Shown: positions 33,385 to 42,893, counted from the first letter of the stretch. The stretch is 64,000 bases of DNA from Lachnospiraceae bacterium (GCA_022510565.1 JAFLTE010000005.1:1-64000), one strand, 5' to 3'. Made by a program: numbers and translations. Notes: generated by a model from the sequence alone, not told the origin.

Positions 33385-34803
33385 ATGCAAGATGACAAAA
33401 CTTTTATGAATCGACCTGTGACCATGAATGATCACAACAATCTTCTGGAAATAGAAGAACATATGTATATTCTGGATGATGTGAAGAAACCGAATGTATT
33501 CAGGAATATGTTTCCTTATTCAGAGATTCCCAAGATTCCTTTTAATGACAGAACAGTGCCTCACAATATGCCTAAGGACATTTGGATTACAGACACTACA
33601 TTTCGTGACGGACAGCAGTCCAGAGCGCCTTACACGACGGAGCAGATTGTCACAATTTATGATTATCTGCATAAACTGGGAGGTCCTAACGGCATGATTC
33701 GCGCCAGCGAGTTTTTCTTATATAGTAAGAAGGACAGGGATGCCGTATATAAGTGTATGGAGCGGGGCTATCAATACCCGGAAGTCACGAGCTGGATCCG
33801 TGCCAGCAAGGAAGACTTTAAGTTGGTTAAGGAGATAGGTATGAAGGAGACGGGCATTCTGGTGAGCTGCTCGGACTATCACATCTTCTTAAAGCTGAAA
33901 ATGACAAGGCGTCAGGCGATGGACCACTACTTAAGTGTTATCCGCGATTGCCTGGAAGAAGGAATCAGTCCCAGATGTCATCTGGAGGATATTACAAGGG
34001 CGGACATTTACGGTTACGTAGTACCGTTTTGTATGGAACTGATGAAGCTGATGGAGGAGTATCAAATTCCGATTAAGGTGCGTGCCTGCGACACGATGGG
34101 GTACGGTGTCAATTATCCGGGTGCGGTTATTCCGAGAAGCGTTCAGGGCATAGTCTACGCTTTACATACTCATGCGGGTGTGCCTCATGCGCTGATTGAG
34201 TGGCACGGACATAACGATTTCTATAAGGCTGTGGCGAATTCTACCACTGCGTGGCTATATGGCTGTTCCGGTATCAATACATCACTGTTTGGTATCGGTG
34301 AGAGAACCGGCAACACACCGCTGGAGGCAATGGTATTCGAGTATGCACAGCTTCGCGGACATTTAAACGGCATGGACACCACGGTGATTACCGAGCTTGC
34401 GGAGTACTATGAGAAAGAGATAGGCTATGAGATTCCTCCGCGGACACCTTTCGTAGGCAAGAATTTCAATGTGACGAGAGCGGGCATTCATGCGGACGGA
34501 CTGTTAAAGAATGAGGAAATCTATAATATCTTTGACACGGACAAGTTCCTAAACAGACCGGTGCTCTGTGCAGTATCCAACACATCGGGTCTGGCGGGAA
34601 TCGCGCATTGGATCAACACATATTTCAGACTGAAGGAAAACGAGCATCTGGACAAGAATTGCGAGCTGGTGCGTGCACTGAAAGTATGGGTGGACGAGGA
34701 GTATGCTTCCGGTCGTGTGACGGTTCTCACGGACGAGGAGTTGCTTGAACAGATTGAGAAAGTTTGCGCGGAGCTTAAGATTTCTATGCCGGGTGAGACG
34801 TAG
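33385..34803 (+). CDS. Probable Re-citrate synthase (isopropylmalate synthase family)
   Basis: A 472-residue DRE-TIM metallolyase-type acyltransferase. The signature DTTFRDGQQSRAPYT (about 70-84) supplies the catalytic Arg and metal-binding Asp. HGHNDFYKAVANSTTAWLYG (about 273-292) holds the metal-binding HxH-type pair, and INTSLFGIGERTGNTPLEA the substrate region. It lacks the long regulatory domain of LeuA. Re-citrate synthase of Clostridium kluyveri belongs to this family and condenses oxaloacetate with acetyl-CoA in anaerobes. The neighbouring NADP isocitrate dehydrogenase supports citrate synthesis here rather than leucine or citramalate. Homocitrate synthase is the main alternative. The family is certain, the substrate is inferred. 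Confidence 0.78.
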   Translation: MQDDKTFMNRPVTMNDHNNLLEIEEHMYILDDVKKPNVFRNMFPYSEIPKIPFNDRTVPHNMPKDIWITDTTFRDGQQSRAPYTTEQIVTIYDYLHKLGGPNGMIRASEFFLYSKKDRDAVYKCMERGYQYPEVTSWIRASKEDFKLVKEIGMKETGILVSCSDYHIFLKLKMTRRQAMDHYLSVIRDCLEEGISPRCHLEDITRADIYGYVVPFCMELMKLMEEYQIPIKVRACDTMGYGVNYPGAVIPRSVQGIVYALHTHAGVPHALIEWHGHNDFYKAVANSTTAWLYGCSGINTSLFGIGERTGNTPLEAMVFEYAQLRGHLNGMDTTVITELAEYYEKEIGYEIPPRTPFVGKNFNVTRAGIHADGLLKNEEIYNIFDTDKFLNRPVLCAVSNTSGLAGIAHWINTYFRLKENEHLDKNCELVRALKVWVDEEYASGRVTVLTDEELLEQIEKVCAELKISMPGET

Positions 34804-34879
34804 CAAATTATGAGAGTTAAGAAAGATTAAGTGCTGAAATAAAGCACTATGGAATGTGTAAAAGGAATGGGTTAAAGAG

Positions 34880-35572
34880 ATGGCAAATTATGATATTAAG
34901 CATGAAGTGAATGATAAATATTCACTGAGGGGCAGGGTATTTCAGAAACTGCGGGAAGATATTTTAAGCGGTAAGTACAAAGAACACGAAGAACTGAAAG
35001 AGGTGGCAATCGGCGAGGAACTGGGTGTCAGCCGTACGCCTGTCAGGGAGGCGTTCAGGCAGTTGGAGCTGGAAGGTCTCATACAGATTGTGCCCAATAA
35101 AGGAGCGTATGTCACAGGTATTACCGCCAAGGACGTGAAGGATATTTATATGATCCGTTCGCTTCTGGAAGGGTTATGTGCAAAGCTTGCCACAGAGAAA
35201 ATTACGAAGGAACAGCTGGAAGAGATGGAGGAAAATATCTATCTGGCGCAGTTCCATGCCTCCAAGGGGCATATGGATCAGATGGCGGAGTTGGACAATC
35301 GTTTCCATGATATTCTATATGAGGCATGCGATTCCAAGATGCTGGAGCATACGTTGCGGGATTATCATCAATATGTGCTGCGTGTCAGACAAAAAACTTT
35401 GTCTACCAATACGAGAGGACTTGCGTCCAACGATGAACATAGGCAGATTATGGAGGCAATCAAAGCAGGCGATGCCGATAAGGCGGAGAAGCTTGCCAAC
35501 AAGCATATGTTAAATGCATACGACAATATGGTGAAGAACGGTCTGAACGAAATATATGGCGACGAGACTTAA
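34880..35572 (+). CDS. GntR family regulator, FCD subfamily
   Basis: A 230-residue transcription regulator. The winged helix lies at about 15-82 (LRGRVFQKLREDILSG, then LGVSRTPVREAFRQLELEGL). The FCD ligand domain (about 90-220) has the acidic/His metal-type residues in ELDNRFHDILYEACDS and in SNDEHRQIMEAIKAGD. Such domains sense organic acids; citrate or a related acid would fit the flanking genes. It sits between the citrate synthase and isocitrate dehydrogenase genes and likely acts at the palindrome 33337-33348. The start has AAAGGAATGGG upstream. The 76-base gap before it contains only a short AGTGCT/AGCACT hairpin. Confidence 0.92.
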   Translation: MANYDIKHEVNDKYSLRGRVFQKLREDILSGKYKEHEELKEVAIGEELGVSRTPVREAFRQLELEGLIQIVPNKGAYVTGITAKDVKDIYMIRSLLEGLCAKLATEKITKEQLEEMEENIYLAQFHASKGHMDQMAELDNRFHDILYEACDSKMLEHTLRDYHQYVLRVRQKTLSTNTRGLASNDEHRQIMEAIKAGDADKAEKLANKHMLNAYDNMVKNGLNEIYGDET

Positions 35573-35594
35573 GAAAGGCAGGTAAATAGTGACG

Positions 35595-36803
35595 ATGGAA
35601 AAAATTAAGATGACGACACCTCTTGTTGAGATGGACGGAGACGAGATGACGAGAATCCTCTGGAAAATGATTAAGGACGAGTTGTTGCTGCCTTATATTG
35701 ATTTGAAGACAGAGTACTATGATCTTGGTCTTGAGTATCGCAATGAGACGAACGACCAAGTTACGCTGGACAGTGCAGAGGCAACGAAGAAGTACGGTGT
35801 TGCGGTGAAGTGTGCTACCATTACACCCAATGCCGCCAGAGTGGAAGAATATCATTTGAAAGAAATGTGGAAAAGTCCTAACGGGACAATCCGTGCGGCG
35901 CTGGACGGTACGGTGTTCCGTGCGCCGATTTTGATTAAAGGGATTGTGCCCTATGTAAACAACTGGTCTAAACCCATCACCATTGCACGTCACGCATATG
36001 GGGATGTCTACAAGAATGTGGAGATTAAAGTGCCCGGCGCGGGTAAGGCAGAGTTGGTATTCACCGGAGCTGACGGTACCGAAATCAGGGAGACAATCCA
36101 TGAGTTTAAGGGTTCAGGCATCCTTCAGGGTATTCACAACACAGATGAGTCCATTACCAGTTTTGCGAAGGCTTGTTTCAATTATGCACTGGATACGAAG
36201 CAGGATTTGTGGTTTGCTACGAAAGATACGATTTCCAAGAAGTATGACCATAACTTCAAGGATATTTTTCAGGAGATTTACGAGGAAGAGTATAAGGAGA
36301 AGTTTGAGGCTGCGGGCATCGAGTATTTCTATACGCTGATTGACGATGCGGTGGCCAGGGTAATCCGCTCGGAGGGTGGATTTATCTGGGCGTGCAAGAA
36401 TTATGACGGCGATGTGATGAGTGACATGGTTGCAACGGCTTACGGGGATTTGTCCATGATGACATCCGTGCTCGTGTCCCCCAGCGGTGTCTATGAGTAC
36501 GAGGCAGCACATGGGACGGTACAGCGTCATTATTATAAGCATTTAAAAGGTGAGGAAACATCCACCAATTCGATTGCGACTATTTTCGCATGGACGGGAG
36601 CACTCAGGAAGAGGGGCGAACTTGACGGAATTAAGGAATTGCAGGATTTTGCGGATAAATTGGAAAGGGCCTGCATTAAAACGGTAGAAGACGGTAAGAT
36701 GACAAAGAGTCTTTCTATGATTTCAACATGTAAGACACCTGTGATCCTGAACAGTTTGGAATTTATACAGGCGATTCGTGCAACATTTGATAAAAGCGAG
36801 TAA
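35595..36803 (+). CDS. icd: NADP-dependent isocitrate dehydrogenase
   Basis: A 402-residue enzyme that oxidatively decarboxylates isocitrate to 2-oxoglutarate with NADPH formation. It is the eukaryote-like (type II) form, beginning [19 protein letters not shown], with [15 protein letters not shown] and [16 protein letters not shown] in the substrate region and [12 protein letters not shown] plus [19 protein letters not shown] near the cofactor site. The ATG at 35595 is used; a GTG two codons upstream (35589) is equally possible from the AAAGGCAGG site. It follows the GntR gene closely, so citrate synthase, regulator and dehydrogenase form one unit. Aconitase is absent from the window. Confidence 0.96.
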   Translation: MEKIKMTTPLVEMDGDEMTRILWKMIKDELLLPYIDLKTEYYDLGLEYRNETNDQVTLDSAEATKKYGVAVKCATITPNAARVEEYHLKEMWKSPNGTIRAALDGTVFRAPILIKGIVPYVNNWSKPITIARHAYGDVYKNVEIKVPGAGKAELVFTGADGTEIRETIHEFKGSGILQGIHNTDESITSFAKACFNYALDTKQDLWFATKDTISKKYDHNFKDIFQEIYEEEYKEKFEAAGIEYFYTLIDDAVARVIRSEGGFIWACKNYDGDVMSDMVATAYGDLSMMTSVLVSPSGVYEYEAAHGTVQRHYYKHLKGEETSTNSIATIFAWTGALRKRGELDGIKELQDFADKLERACIKTVEDGKMTKSLSMISTCKTPVILNSLEFIQAIRATFDKSE

Positions 36804-36828
36804 ACTCGCTTGCGAGATTCGCTAGAAA

Positions 36829-36865
36829 GGGAGCAACTTTTATTCGGAGAGCTGCTCCCATTTTT
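36829..36865. terminator. Bidirectional terminator between icd and the ABC-F gene
   Basis: GGGAGCA (36829-36835) pairs with TGCTCCC (36853-36859), followed by ATTTTT on the plus strand. The minus strand exit has CTTTC only. The hairpin includes the last codons of the minus-strand gene. Confidence 0.7.
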
Positions 36866-38765
36866 CGTATAGTACAGCCAACTCGGCATCGTTTTTTTCT
36901 TTTTCTTTGTTCAGTTCCTGCAGTTTTGCCACATCGGTGCAGACTTCCGGGGATGCCATAAGTGTGTCGATTTCCTCATTGCGCGTTTCCAATTGTTCGA
37001 TACGCTCTTCGCATTTCTTCAGTTCATTTTCTTTTTTACGCTGCAGTGCCTGTTGCTCCTTCTGTGCCTGCCAGTCCTGCTTAGTGCCAACGGGCTGACT
37101 GGATAAGTCAACATATGATGTCGATTGCGTATTGGCATTGGTATCAATCAGCGCAAGCTGCTCATCTTTCTTTTCCAGATAATAGTCGTAGTTACCCAGA
37201 TAAGAGGTCAGAGTCTTGCGGTTCAAATCCAGGATTCTGGACGCAGTCTTGTTAATAAAGTAGCGGTCGTGGGACACATAAAGGACCGTGCCGGTGTATG
37301 CGTTCAAGGCATCCTCCAGTATTTCCTTAGACAGAATATCCAGATGGTTTGTAGGCTCATCCAGAATAAGGAAGTTTGCCTCCGAGAGCATTAACTTAGC
37401 CAGAGATACACGTCCGCGCTCACCGCCGCTTAACGACTTGATCTGTTTGAACACATCTTCGCCGGTGAATAGGAATGCAGCGAGAGTGTTTCGTATTTCG
37501 GTATTTGTGAGTGTCGGATAATCGTCGGAAATCTCTTCAAACAATGTTTTATCCATATGTAACACATGGTGTTCCTGATCATAGTAACCGATTTGGACAT
37601 TCGTGCCGATTCGGATTTCCCCCTCATCCGGAGCAAGAAGTTCGTTGATTATCTTAAGAATCGTTGTTTTGCCCGTTCCGTTGTCGCCAATGATTGCCAC
37701 GTGTTCGCCTTTTTTGAGTTCAAAGCCCAAGTGCCCAAACAATGTAAGTGATCCGAAGGATTTGGAAAGATCTTCCACACGGAGTACATCGTTGCCGCTT
37801 GCAAATTTGGGTTCCAGCTTTAAGTGCATATCGGCACGCACATCTACAGGTTTGTCGATCACCTCAATTTTACTTAGCATTTTTTCACGGCTTTCGGCTC
37901 GTCGAATGGATTTTTCACGGTTGAAGGATTTCAGCTTTTCAATCACTTCTTCCTGATGCTTGATGTCCTGTTGCTGCTTCATATAAGCATTATACTGTGC
38001 TGCGCGCAGAGCTTCTTTCTTGACAGCGTAATCAGAGTAACTGCCCGCAAAGACAGTAGCTTTGGTATTGTCAAGCTCAATGATCTTGGTGGCGATTCTG
38101 TCTAAGAAGAAGCGGTCGTGCGATACGATCATCACGGCACCTTTATAACTTTTAAGATATGTCTCCAACCATGTGATGGAAGACATATCGAGATGGTTTG
38201 TGGGCTCGTCCAAGATAATCAGATCGGGTTTTAATAAAAGGAGTTTTCCCAACGCCACACGGGTTTTCTGACCGCCGGACAGGGTGGAGACGGTTCTTGT
38301 AAACTCTGATTCCGTAAATCCCAGGCCTTTTAAAACACCGGTCAGTTCGCTCTTATAGGCATAGCCGTTGGAGGACTCAAAAGAATGGGTCAGTGCAGAG
38401 TAGGTGTCCATCAGTCCCTTTAGTGTATCCTCTGATGCCGATTTCATCTGCATTTCCACGGAGCGCATTTTCCGTTCCAGATCGATAATGTCCTGTTTGA
38501 CACTTAGCAGCTCATCGTAGATTGTATTTTCGCCGGACACGGCTTCGTGTTGGGACAGATAGCCGATGGATTTATCGTGAGATACGGTGACTGTGCCGTT
38601 GTCGGCGGCAAGTTCTCCCATGATGATGCGTAAGAGCGTAGTTTTGCCTGCGCCGTTGATTCCCACGATGGCTGCTTTTTCATAATCTTCTATGTGAAAA
38701 GAAACATTGTTAAGTACAGGGACTTCATTAAATGATTTATCGATGTTGTTTACAGAAAGTATCAT
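36840..38765 (-). CDS. ABC-F family ATP-binding protein
   Basis: A 641-residue soluble protein with two ABC ATPase domains and no membrane segment, the ABC-F layout. The first domain has GINGAGKTTLLR (about 34-45), LSGGQKTRVALGKLLLLKPD and DEPTNHLD. An Arg/Lys-rich linker (about 240-320, FNREKSIRRAESREKMLSKI) is the arm that reaches into the ribosome. The second domain has GDNGTGKTTILK and LSGGERGRVSLAKLMLSEAN. The C-terminal coiled coil (about 560-640) is typical. ABC-F proteins act on stalled ribosomes; some confer antibiotic protection, but this one looks like a housekeeping YdiF/Uup type. The promoter is at 38808-38836. Confidence 0.93.
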   Translation of the reverse strand: MILSVNNIDKSFNEVPVLNNVSFHIEDYEKAAIVGINGAGKTTLLRIIMGELAADNGTVTVSHDKSIGYLSQHEAVSGENTIYDELLSVKQDIIDLERKMRSVEMQMKSASEDTLKGLMDTYSALTHSFESSNGYAYKSELTGVLKGLGFTESEFTRTVSTLSGGQKTRVALGKLLLLKPDLIILDEPTNHLDMSSITWLETYLKSYKGAVMIVSHDRFFLDRIATKIIELDNTKATVFAGSYSDYAVKKEALRAAQYNAYMKQQQDIKHQEEVIEKLKSFNREKSIRRAESREKMLSKIEVIDKPVDVRADMHLKLEPKFASGNDVLRVEDLSKSFGSLTLFGHLGFELKKGEHVAIIGDNGTGKTTILKIINELLAPDEGEIRIGTNVQIGYYDQEHHVLHMDKTLFEEISDDYPTLTNTEIRNTLAAFLFTGEDVFKQIKSLSGGERGRVSLAKLMLSEANFLILDEPTNHLDILSKEILEDALNAYTGTVLYVSHDRYFINKTASRILDLNRKTLTSYLGNYDYYLEKKDEQLALIDTNANTQSTSYVDLSSQPVGTKQDWQAQKEQQALQRKKENELKKCEERIEQLETRNEEIDTLMASPEVCTDVAKLQELNKEKEKNDAELAVLYEKWEQLSE

Positions 38766-38807
38766 ATCCTGTCGTGCCTTTCCATAAGTTACTTTGTGAC
38801 AACAATC

Positions 38808-38836
38808 AGTTTACAGTCAGTCGGCAAGGCTGTCAA
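38808..38836 (-). promoter_or_regulatory. Promoter of the ABC-F gene
   Basis: On the minus strand: TTGACA (38831-38836), a 17-base spacer, TAAACT (38808-38813). It is back to back with the promoter at 38842-38870. Confidence 0.65.
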
Positions 38837-38841
38837 CTTGT

Positions 38842-38870
38842 TTGACAGTTTTTTCCTACGGTTGTATACT
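38842..38870 (+). promoter_or_regulatory. Promoter of the coiled-coil gene
   Basis: TTGACA (38842-38847), a 17-base spacer, TATACT (38865-38870). Only five bases separate its -35 box from that of the divergent promoter. Confidence 0.72.
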
Positions 38871-38903
38871 TAAATCATCATACTATAAGAGGTACAGCGG
38901 CAT

Positions 38904-39629
38904 ATGTCCAAGATAGATGAAGTGTTTGAACCTGCACTGATCGGTAAGAAGATTCCGATTCTCACACTGGATAATAAATGGCATCAGCTTTTTACACAGA
39001 GTGATTATACTTCTGAGATTAAGCAGATGGAGCATGAACTGAATAATCTGATTAAGCGTCAGGGGAAGGTCATCGATGAGAATAAGGAAATCAAGAAGCT
39101 TAAGAAAAAATTGATGGATGAGATCGTGGTTGTCGCGGACGAGCTCGTGAGAGATCCTTCCTCCAAGAAATTGGAGAAGAAGCAGGATGAGTGTAAAAGG
39201 CTTCTTACGGAGTGCAACGAGAAGTTGGATGCCAACGAGGAGGAGATGGTAGAACTTCCCAGACAAATTAATCGGCTTAACAAAAAGCTGATGTTGGCTA
39301 CAATGGATGTGTGTTATCGAAGATTACAGAAGAGTACACAGGAACTGAATGAAATAGAGGACTGGATTGGCAATATCAGGAGAGAGCTGAAGAAGAAGGT
39401 CATCCGCAAGCAGGAAAAAGAGGCGACAATCAATAAGCTGTATTCCTATATGCACGATATTTTCGGGCCGGAAGTTATAGAACTTTTTGATATGCAATTT
39501 AATCCGGAAGAGAAATATCAAAAGGCAAAAGAAGCTAAGGAAGCAAAAGAGGCGAAGGATGCGGAGATAAAGAGCGGCGAGCCTGAAACAGAGCAAAGTG
39601 TGAACGAAGGGGATGCGTCGAAATCGTGA
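38904..39629 (+). CDS. Coiled-coil protein of unknown function
   Basis: Not recognised. The 241-residue cytosolic protein begins with about 35 conserved-looking residues (FEPALIGKKIPILTLDNKWH). Residues 38-185 then form long charged helices with heptad spacing (MEHELNNLIKRQGKVIDENK, LPRQINRLNKKLMLATMDVC). A short segment (YMHDIFGPEVIELFD) is followed by a Lys/Glu/Ala repeat tail (KEAKEAKEAKDAE) and an acidic end. A structural or adaptor role is plausible, but nothing shows a partner. The start has AAGAGG upstream. It has its own strong promoter and precedes nnr. Confidence 0.8.
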   Translation: MSKIDEVFEPALIGKKIPILTLDNKWHQLFTQSDYTSEIKQMEHELNNLIKRQGKVIDENKEIKKLKKKLMDEIVVVADELVRDPSSKKLEKKQDECKRLLTECNEKLDANEEEMVELPRQINRLNKKLMLATMDVCYRRLQKSTQELNEIEDWIGNIRRELKKKVIRKQEKEATINKLYSYMHDIFGPEVIELFDMQFNPEEKYQKAKEAKEAKEAKDAEIKSGEPETEQSVNEGDASKS

Positions 39630-39665
39630 GGTTTTGACGCGTTTTTACGTGATAGGGGGACTTCT

Positions 39666-41258
39666 ATGAGACAATATGTGGTGACGGCTCCACAGATGAA
39701 ACAATATGATGCCAATACAATCACCAAATACAAAATACCGTCGCTGCTGCTTATGGAGCGTGCGGCGCTTGTAACGGTGGAGGAGCTTATGCGTGTGCGC
39801 GGAGATGAACCGTGCAGAGTAGCCGTTCTGGCGGGCTGCGGAAACAACGGGGGAGACGGTCTGGCGGTGGGAAGACTGTTGATGCTGCAGGGCTATAATG
39901 TTACGTTTGTACTGCTCGGGGATGAAGCGAAGTGCACGGAAGAGACGGCTCGGCAGATTTGTATTCTGAGGGAATATGGAGCTCAAATTTTTAGCACAAC
40001 ACAAAATGGTGAATATGATATAGTAATCGATGCATTATTTGGTGTAGGGTTATCGAGGACTGTGGAAGGCATCTGTAGGGATGCCATAGAGTGGATAAAT
40101 GCAAGCAATGCATATGTGTGCAGCGTGGATATTGCTTCGGGAATCAGTGCAGATACGGGCAAAGTTATGGGATGTGCAGTATGTGCAGACTTGACGGTCA
40201 CATACGGATTCCGTAAGCTGGGACATTTATTGTATCCGGGTGCAGAGTATACGGGAAGCCTTGTCTGTCGGCAGATGGGAATTGATGAGAGAAGTTTTTT
40301 GGGTGAATCTCCTTCTTGGTACACATATGCGGGAGCGGACAGCTATGTTCTTCCGGAACGCAAACCGGACGGCAATAAGGGAACTTTCGGCAAAGCACTT
40401 CTGATTGTTGGAAGCAGGCATACGGCGGGTGCGGCGATGATGGCGGCTAAGAGCACTTTCCGTATGGGAGCAGGCATGGTGAAAATTGTTACTGCCGCAG
40501 AGAATACAGAGGCCATCCTGCAGTATGTGCCGGAAGCAATGCTGCTCACTTATTCAGAAAATGAAATGTCTTGTGAGAGTGGGAATGGTGGGGAGAAAGA
40601 AGCCCTAATACGTGAGCTTGGAAAAGCAGCGGATTGGGCAGATTGTATTTTGATTGGTCCGGGAATCGGCACGGAGAGTACGGCCTATGAACTGTTGCGG
40701 TTTAGCATTAGCGAAAGTAGTCTGCCGCTTGTCATTGATGCAGACGGATTGAATCTGTTGGCGGAGCACGAGGAACTTCGGGAGTCTGTGAAGAAGTGTG
40801 CAGATGCGGGGCGGACGGTAATATTGACGCCACATCTCGGCGAGTTTGCCAGGCTGTATGGCTGCAGCATTACGCAGGTCAAGGAACATCTGACAGAGTA
40901 CCCCTTAGAGCTTAGCGAGAGACTTAAATGTATCGTTGTTTGTAAGGATGCACGCACCATAGTCGTGCAGCCCGGTGCCGGATGCGGCTATGTAAATATA
41001 ACCGGCAACGCGGGTATGGCGACAGCAGGTTCGGGAGATGTGCTTTCCGGTATGGTGACGGGGCTGGTGGCGCAGAAAATGTCGGGAATGGACGCGGCTG
41101 TGGCCGGGGTGTATCTTCACGGCATTGCAGGTGATTTGGCGGCGGAGCGGGAGACGGAAGTTTCCATGACGGCAACGGATATCATAGAACGAATCACTGA
41201 CGTGGTTATGATGCAACAGGAAGTTGTAAGAAATCAGAAAGTGGAGAAGAAGCCATGA
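39666..41258 (+). CDS. nnr: Bifunctional NAD(P)H-hydrate epimerase / ADP-dependent dehydratase
   Basis: A 530-residue metabolite-repair enzyme. Residues 1-215 are the YjeF-N epimerase (VLAGCGNNGGDGLAVGRLL, then VIDALFGVGLSRTVEG), which interconverts R and S forms of hydrated NAD(P)H. Residues 225-520 are the ribokinase-like dehydratase (GKALLIVGSRHTAGAAMMAA, ILIGPGIGTES, TPHLGEFARL, GNAGMATAGSGDVLSGMVTG), which restores NAD(P)H from the S form using ADP. The start has AGGGGGAC upstream. The last four bases overlap alr (ATGA), indicating translational coupling. Confidence 0.96.
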   Translation: MRQYVVTAPQMKQYDANTITKYKIPSLLLMERAALVTVEELMRVRGDEPCRVAVLAGCGNNGGDGLAVGRLLMLQGYNVTFVLLGDEAKCTEETARQICILREYGAQIFSTTQNGEYDIVIDALFGVGLSRTVEGICRDAIEWINASNAYVCSVDIASGISADTGKVMGCAVCADLTVTYGFRKLGHLLYPGAEYTGSLVCRQMGIDERSFLGESPSWYTYAGADSYVLPERKPDGNKGTFGKALLIVGSRHTAGAAMMAAKSTFRMGAGMVKIVTAAENTEAILQYVPEAMLLTYSENEMSCESGNGGEKEALIRELGKAADWADCILIGPGIGTESTAYELLRFSISESSLPLVIDADGLNLLAEHEELRESVKKCADAGRTVILTPHLGEFARLYGCSITQVKEHLTEYPLELSERLKCIVVCKDARTIVVQPGAGCGYVNITGNAGMATAGSGDVLSGMVTGLVAQKMSGMDAAVAGVYLHGIAGDLAAERETEVSMTATDIIERITDVVMMQQEVVRNQKVEKKP

Positions 41259-42436
41259 TAGAGAACTACCAAAGAGTGTGTGCGGTAATTGATTTGGATG
41301 CAGTATGTCATAATATGGAGCAGATGCACCGGAATTTGTCTGTCGGAACAAAGATGATGGGCGTGATTAAGACAGACGGCTATGGGCATGGTGCGCTTCC
41401 CATCGGGCGTGAGTTGGAGAAGATGGATTATGTGTTCGGCTATGCGGTGGCTACCGCAGAAGAAGCGATGATTCTGCGCCATGGAGGATTAAAGAAGCCT
41501 ATCCTGATTCTGGGGTACACTTTTCCGTATTGCTATGAGCAGATTATACAGCATGATGTCCGGCATACTGTATTTCGGTTGGATACCGTGGAAGAATTGT
41601 CTCTGTGTGCGCGTAAATTGGGAATGTCAGCCAAAGTGCATATTAAGGTTGATACCGGCATGAACAGAGTGGGCATTATGCCAAACGATGAGGGTCTGGC
41701 TTTCGTGGATAAGGCACTGCACACGGAAGGAATTGAAATCGAGGGTATATTCACGCATTTTTCCAGAGCGGATGAGACGGATAAAACTTCGGCGGAAGAA
41801 CAATATAAAAAAATTCGGGACTTTATGGAGCGGGTGGAGCATGAACTTCACTATCATATTCCTATCAAGCATTGCTCCAACAGTGCAGGGATTATAGAAA
41901 TGCCGGAGACTGGCATGGATATGGTGCGGGCGGGTATTACGCTGTACGGACTGTGGCCCTCCGCAGAGGTGAGGCGTGATATAGTTCCTTTAAAACCTGT
42001 GCTGTCTTTAAAAAGCCATATCGTGTATATCAAGGATGTAGAGGCCGGTTCGCCTGTCAGCTACGGAGGCACCTATGTCACACCTAAAAGAATGCGGATT
42101 GCTACGATTCCGGTTGGTTATGGTGACGGTTATCCGAGAGGACTGTCGGGCAAGGGATATGTATTGATTCATGGGAAGAAGGCACCTATATTAGGGCGTG
42201 TATGCATGGACCAGTTCATGGTGAGCGTGGATGACATACCGGAAGCTGCAGAGGGCGATGAGGTGACATTAATCGGTACAGACGGTGCTCTGACGATCAC
42301 GATGGAGGAATTGGGTGATTTATCCGGTAGATTCAATTATGAATTGGCATGCGATTTGGGAAAGAGGATTCCCAGAGTCTATATGAAGAACGGTCAAGTC
42401 ACAGCGACCAAAGATTATTACGATGACTATCGATAG
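41255..42436 (+). CDS. alr: Alanine racemase
   Basis: A 393-residue PLP enzyme making D-alanine for peptidoglycan. The PLP lysine is in MGVIKTDGYGHGA (about residue 39). The fold-type III barrel includes HIKVDTGMNRVGI (about 129-141) and HCSNSAGIIEMP. The C-terminal domain holds the catalytic Tyr in SYGGTYV (about 268) and GRVCMDQFMVSVDD. It overlaps nnr by four bases. The 96 bases after it show no terminator and lead to mazF, matching the alr-ndoA linkage known from Firmicutes. Confidence 0.97.
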   Translation: MIENYQRVCAVIDLDAVCHNMEQMHRNLSVGTKMMGVIKTDGYGHGALPIGRELEKMDYVFGYAVATAEEAMILRHGGLKKPILILGYTFPYCYEQIIQHDVRHTVFRLDTVEELSLCARKLGMSAKVHIKVDTGMNRVGIMPNDEGLAFVDKALHTEGIEIEGIFTHFSRADETDKTSAEEQYKKIRDFMERVEHELHYHIPIKHCSNSAGIIEMPETGMDMVRAGITLYGLWPSAEVRRDIVPLKPVLSLKSHIVYIKDVEAGSPVSYGGTYVTPKRMRIATIPVGYGDGYPRGLSGKGYVLIHGKKAPILGRVCMDQFMVSVDDIPEAAEGDEVTLIGTDGALTITMEELGDLSGRFNYELACDLGKRIPRVYMKNGQVTATKDYYDDYR

Positions 42437-42532
42437 AAAATAAATGTAACTGAACAGTTACAATAAATTATCATGTATACCCTTAGAGAAAACGGCAATA
42501 CTATTGATGCAAATATTCGAATAAGGAAGTGT

Positions 42533-42880
42533 ATGATAATGAGAAGAGGAGATATTTACTACGCAGATTTACGACCGGTTATCGGTTCGGAGCAGGGCGG
42601 TATCAGACCTGTGCTTATTATACAGAACGATGTAGGTAACAAACATAGCCCGACCGTAATCTGTGCGGCGATTACCTCCAAGATGAATAAGGCGAAACTG
42701 CCTACGCATATTGAGTTAAATGCCAGCAAGTATGATATGGTGAAAGATTCCGTTATTTTGCTGGAACAGCTTAGAACGATTGACAAGAAGCGCCTAAAAG
42801 ACAGAATCTGTCATCTTGATCAGGATATTATGCAGATAGTTAATAACGGATTGATGGTCAGCCTCGAGTTAAATACATAA
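42533..42880 (+). CDS. mazF: MazF/NdoA-type endoribonuclease toxin
   Basis: A 115-residue PemK/MazF-fold mRNA interferase. The signatures [20 protein letters not shown] and [12 protein letters not shown] near the start, a [12 protein letters not shown] strand, and [13 protein letters not shown] closely match B. subtilis NdoA/EndoA, which cuts mRNA at UACAU. The start at 42533 has AAGGA six bases upstream; the next ATG at 42539 is possible. In Bacillus the antitoxin EndoAI is encoded between alr and ndoA, but no such reading frame exists in the 96-base gap here. Confidence 0.95.
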   Translation: MIMRRGDIYYADLRPVIGSEQGGIRPVLIIQNDVGNKHSPTVICAAITSKMNKAKLPTHIELNASKYDMVKDSVILLEQLRTIDKKRLKDRICHLDQDIMQIVNNGLMVSLELNT

Positions 42881-42893
42881 GACTGACCGAAAT

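Noticed and set aside
33385-34803. 2-isopropylmalate synthase (LeuA) for leucine synthesis
   Set aside because: The C-terminal regulatory domain is absent and no leuBCD genes are near; icd in the same unit favours citrate synthesis.
36840-38765. Antibiotic-resistance ABC-F gene
   Set aside because: The sequence looks like the housekeeping YdiF/Uup type, and there is no mobile element or resistance neighbour.
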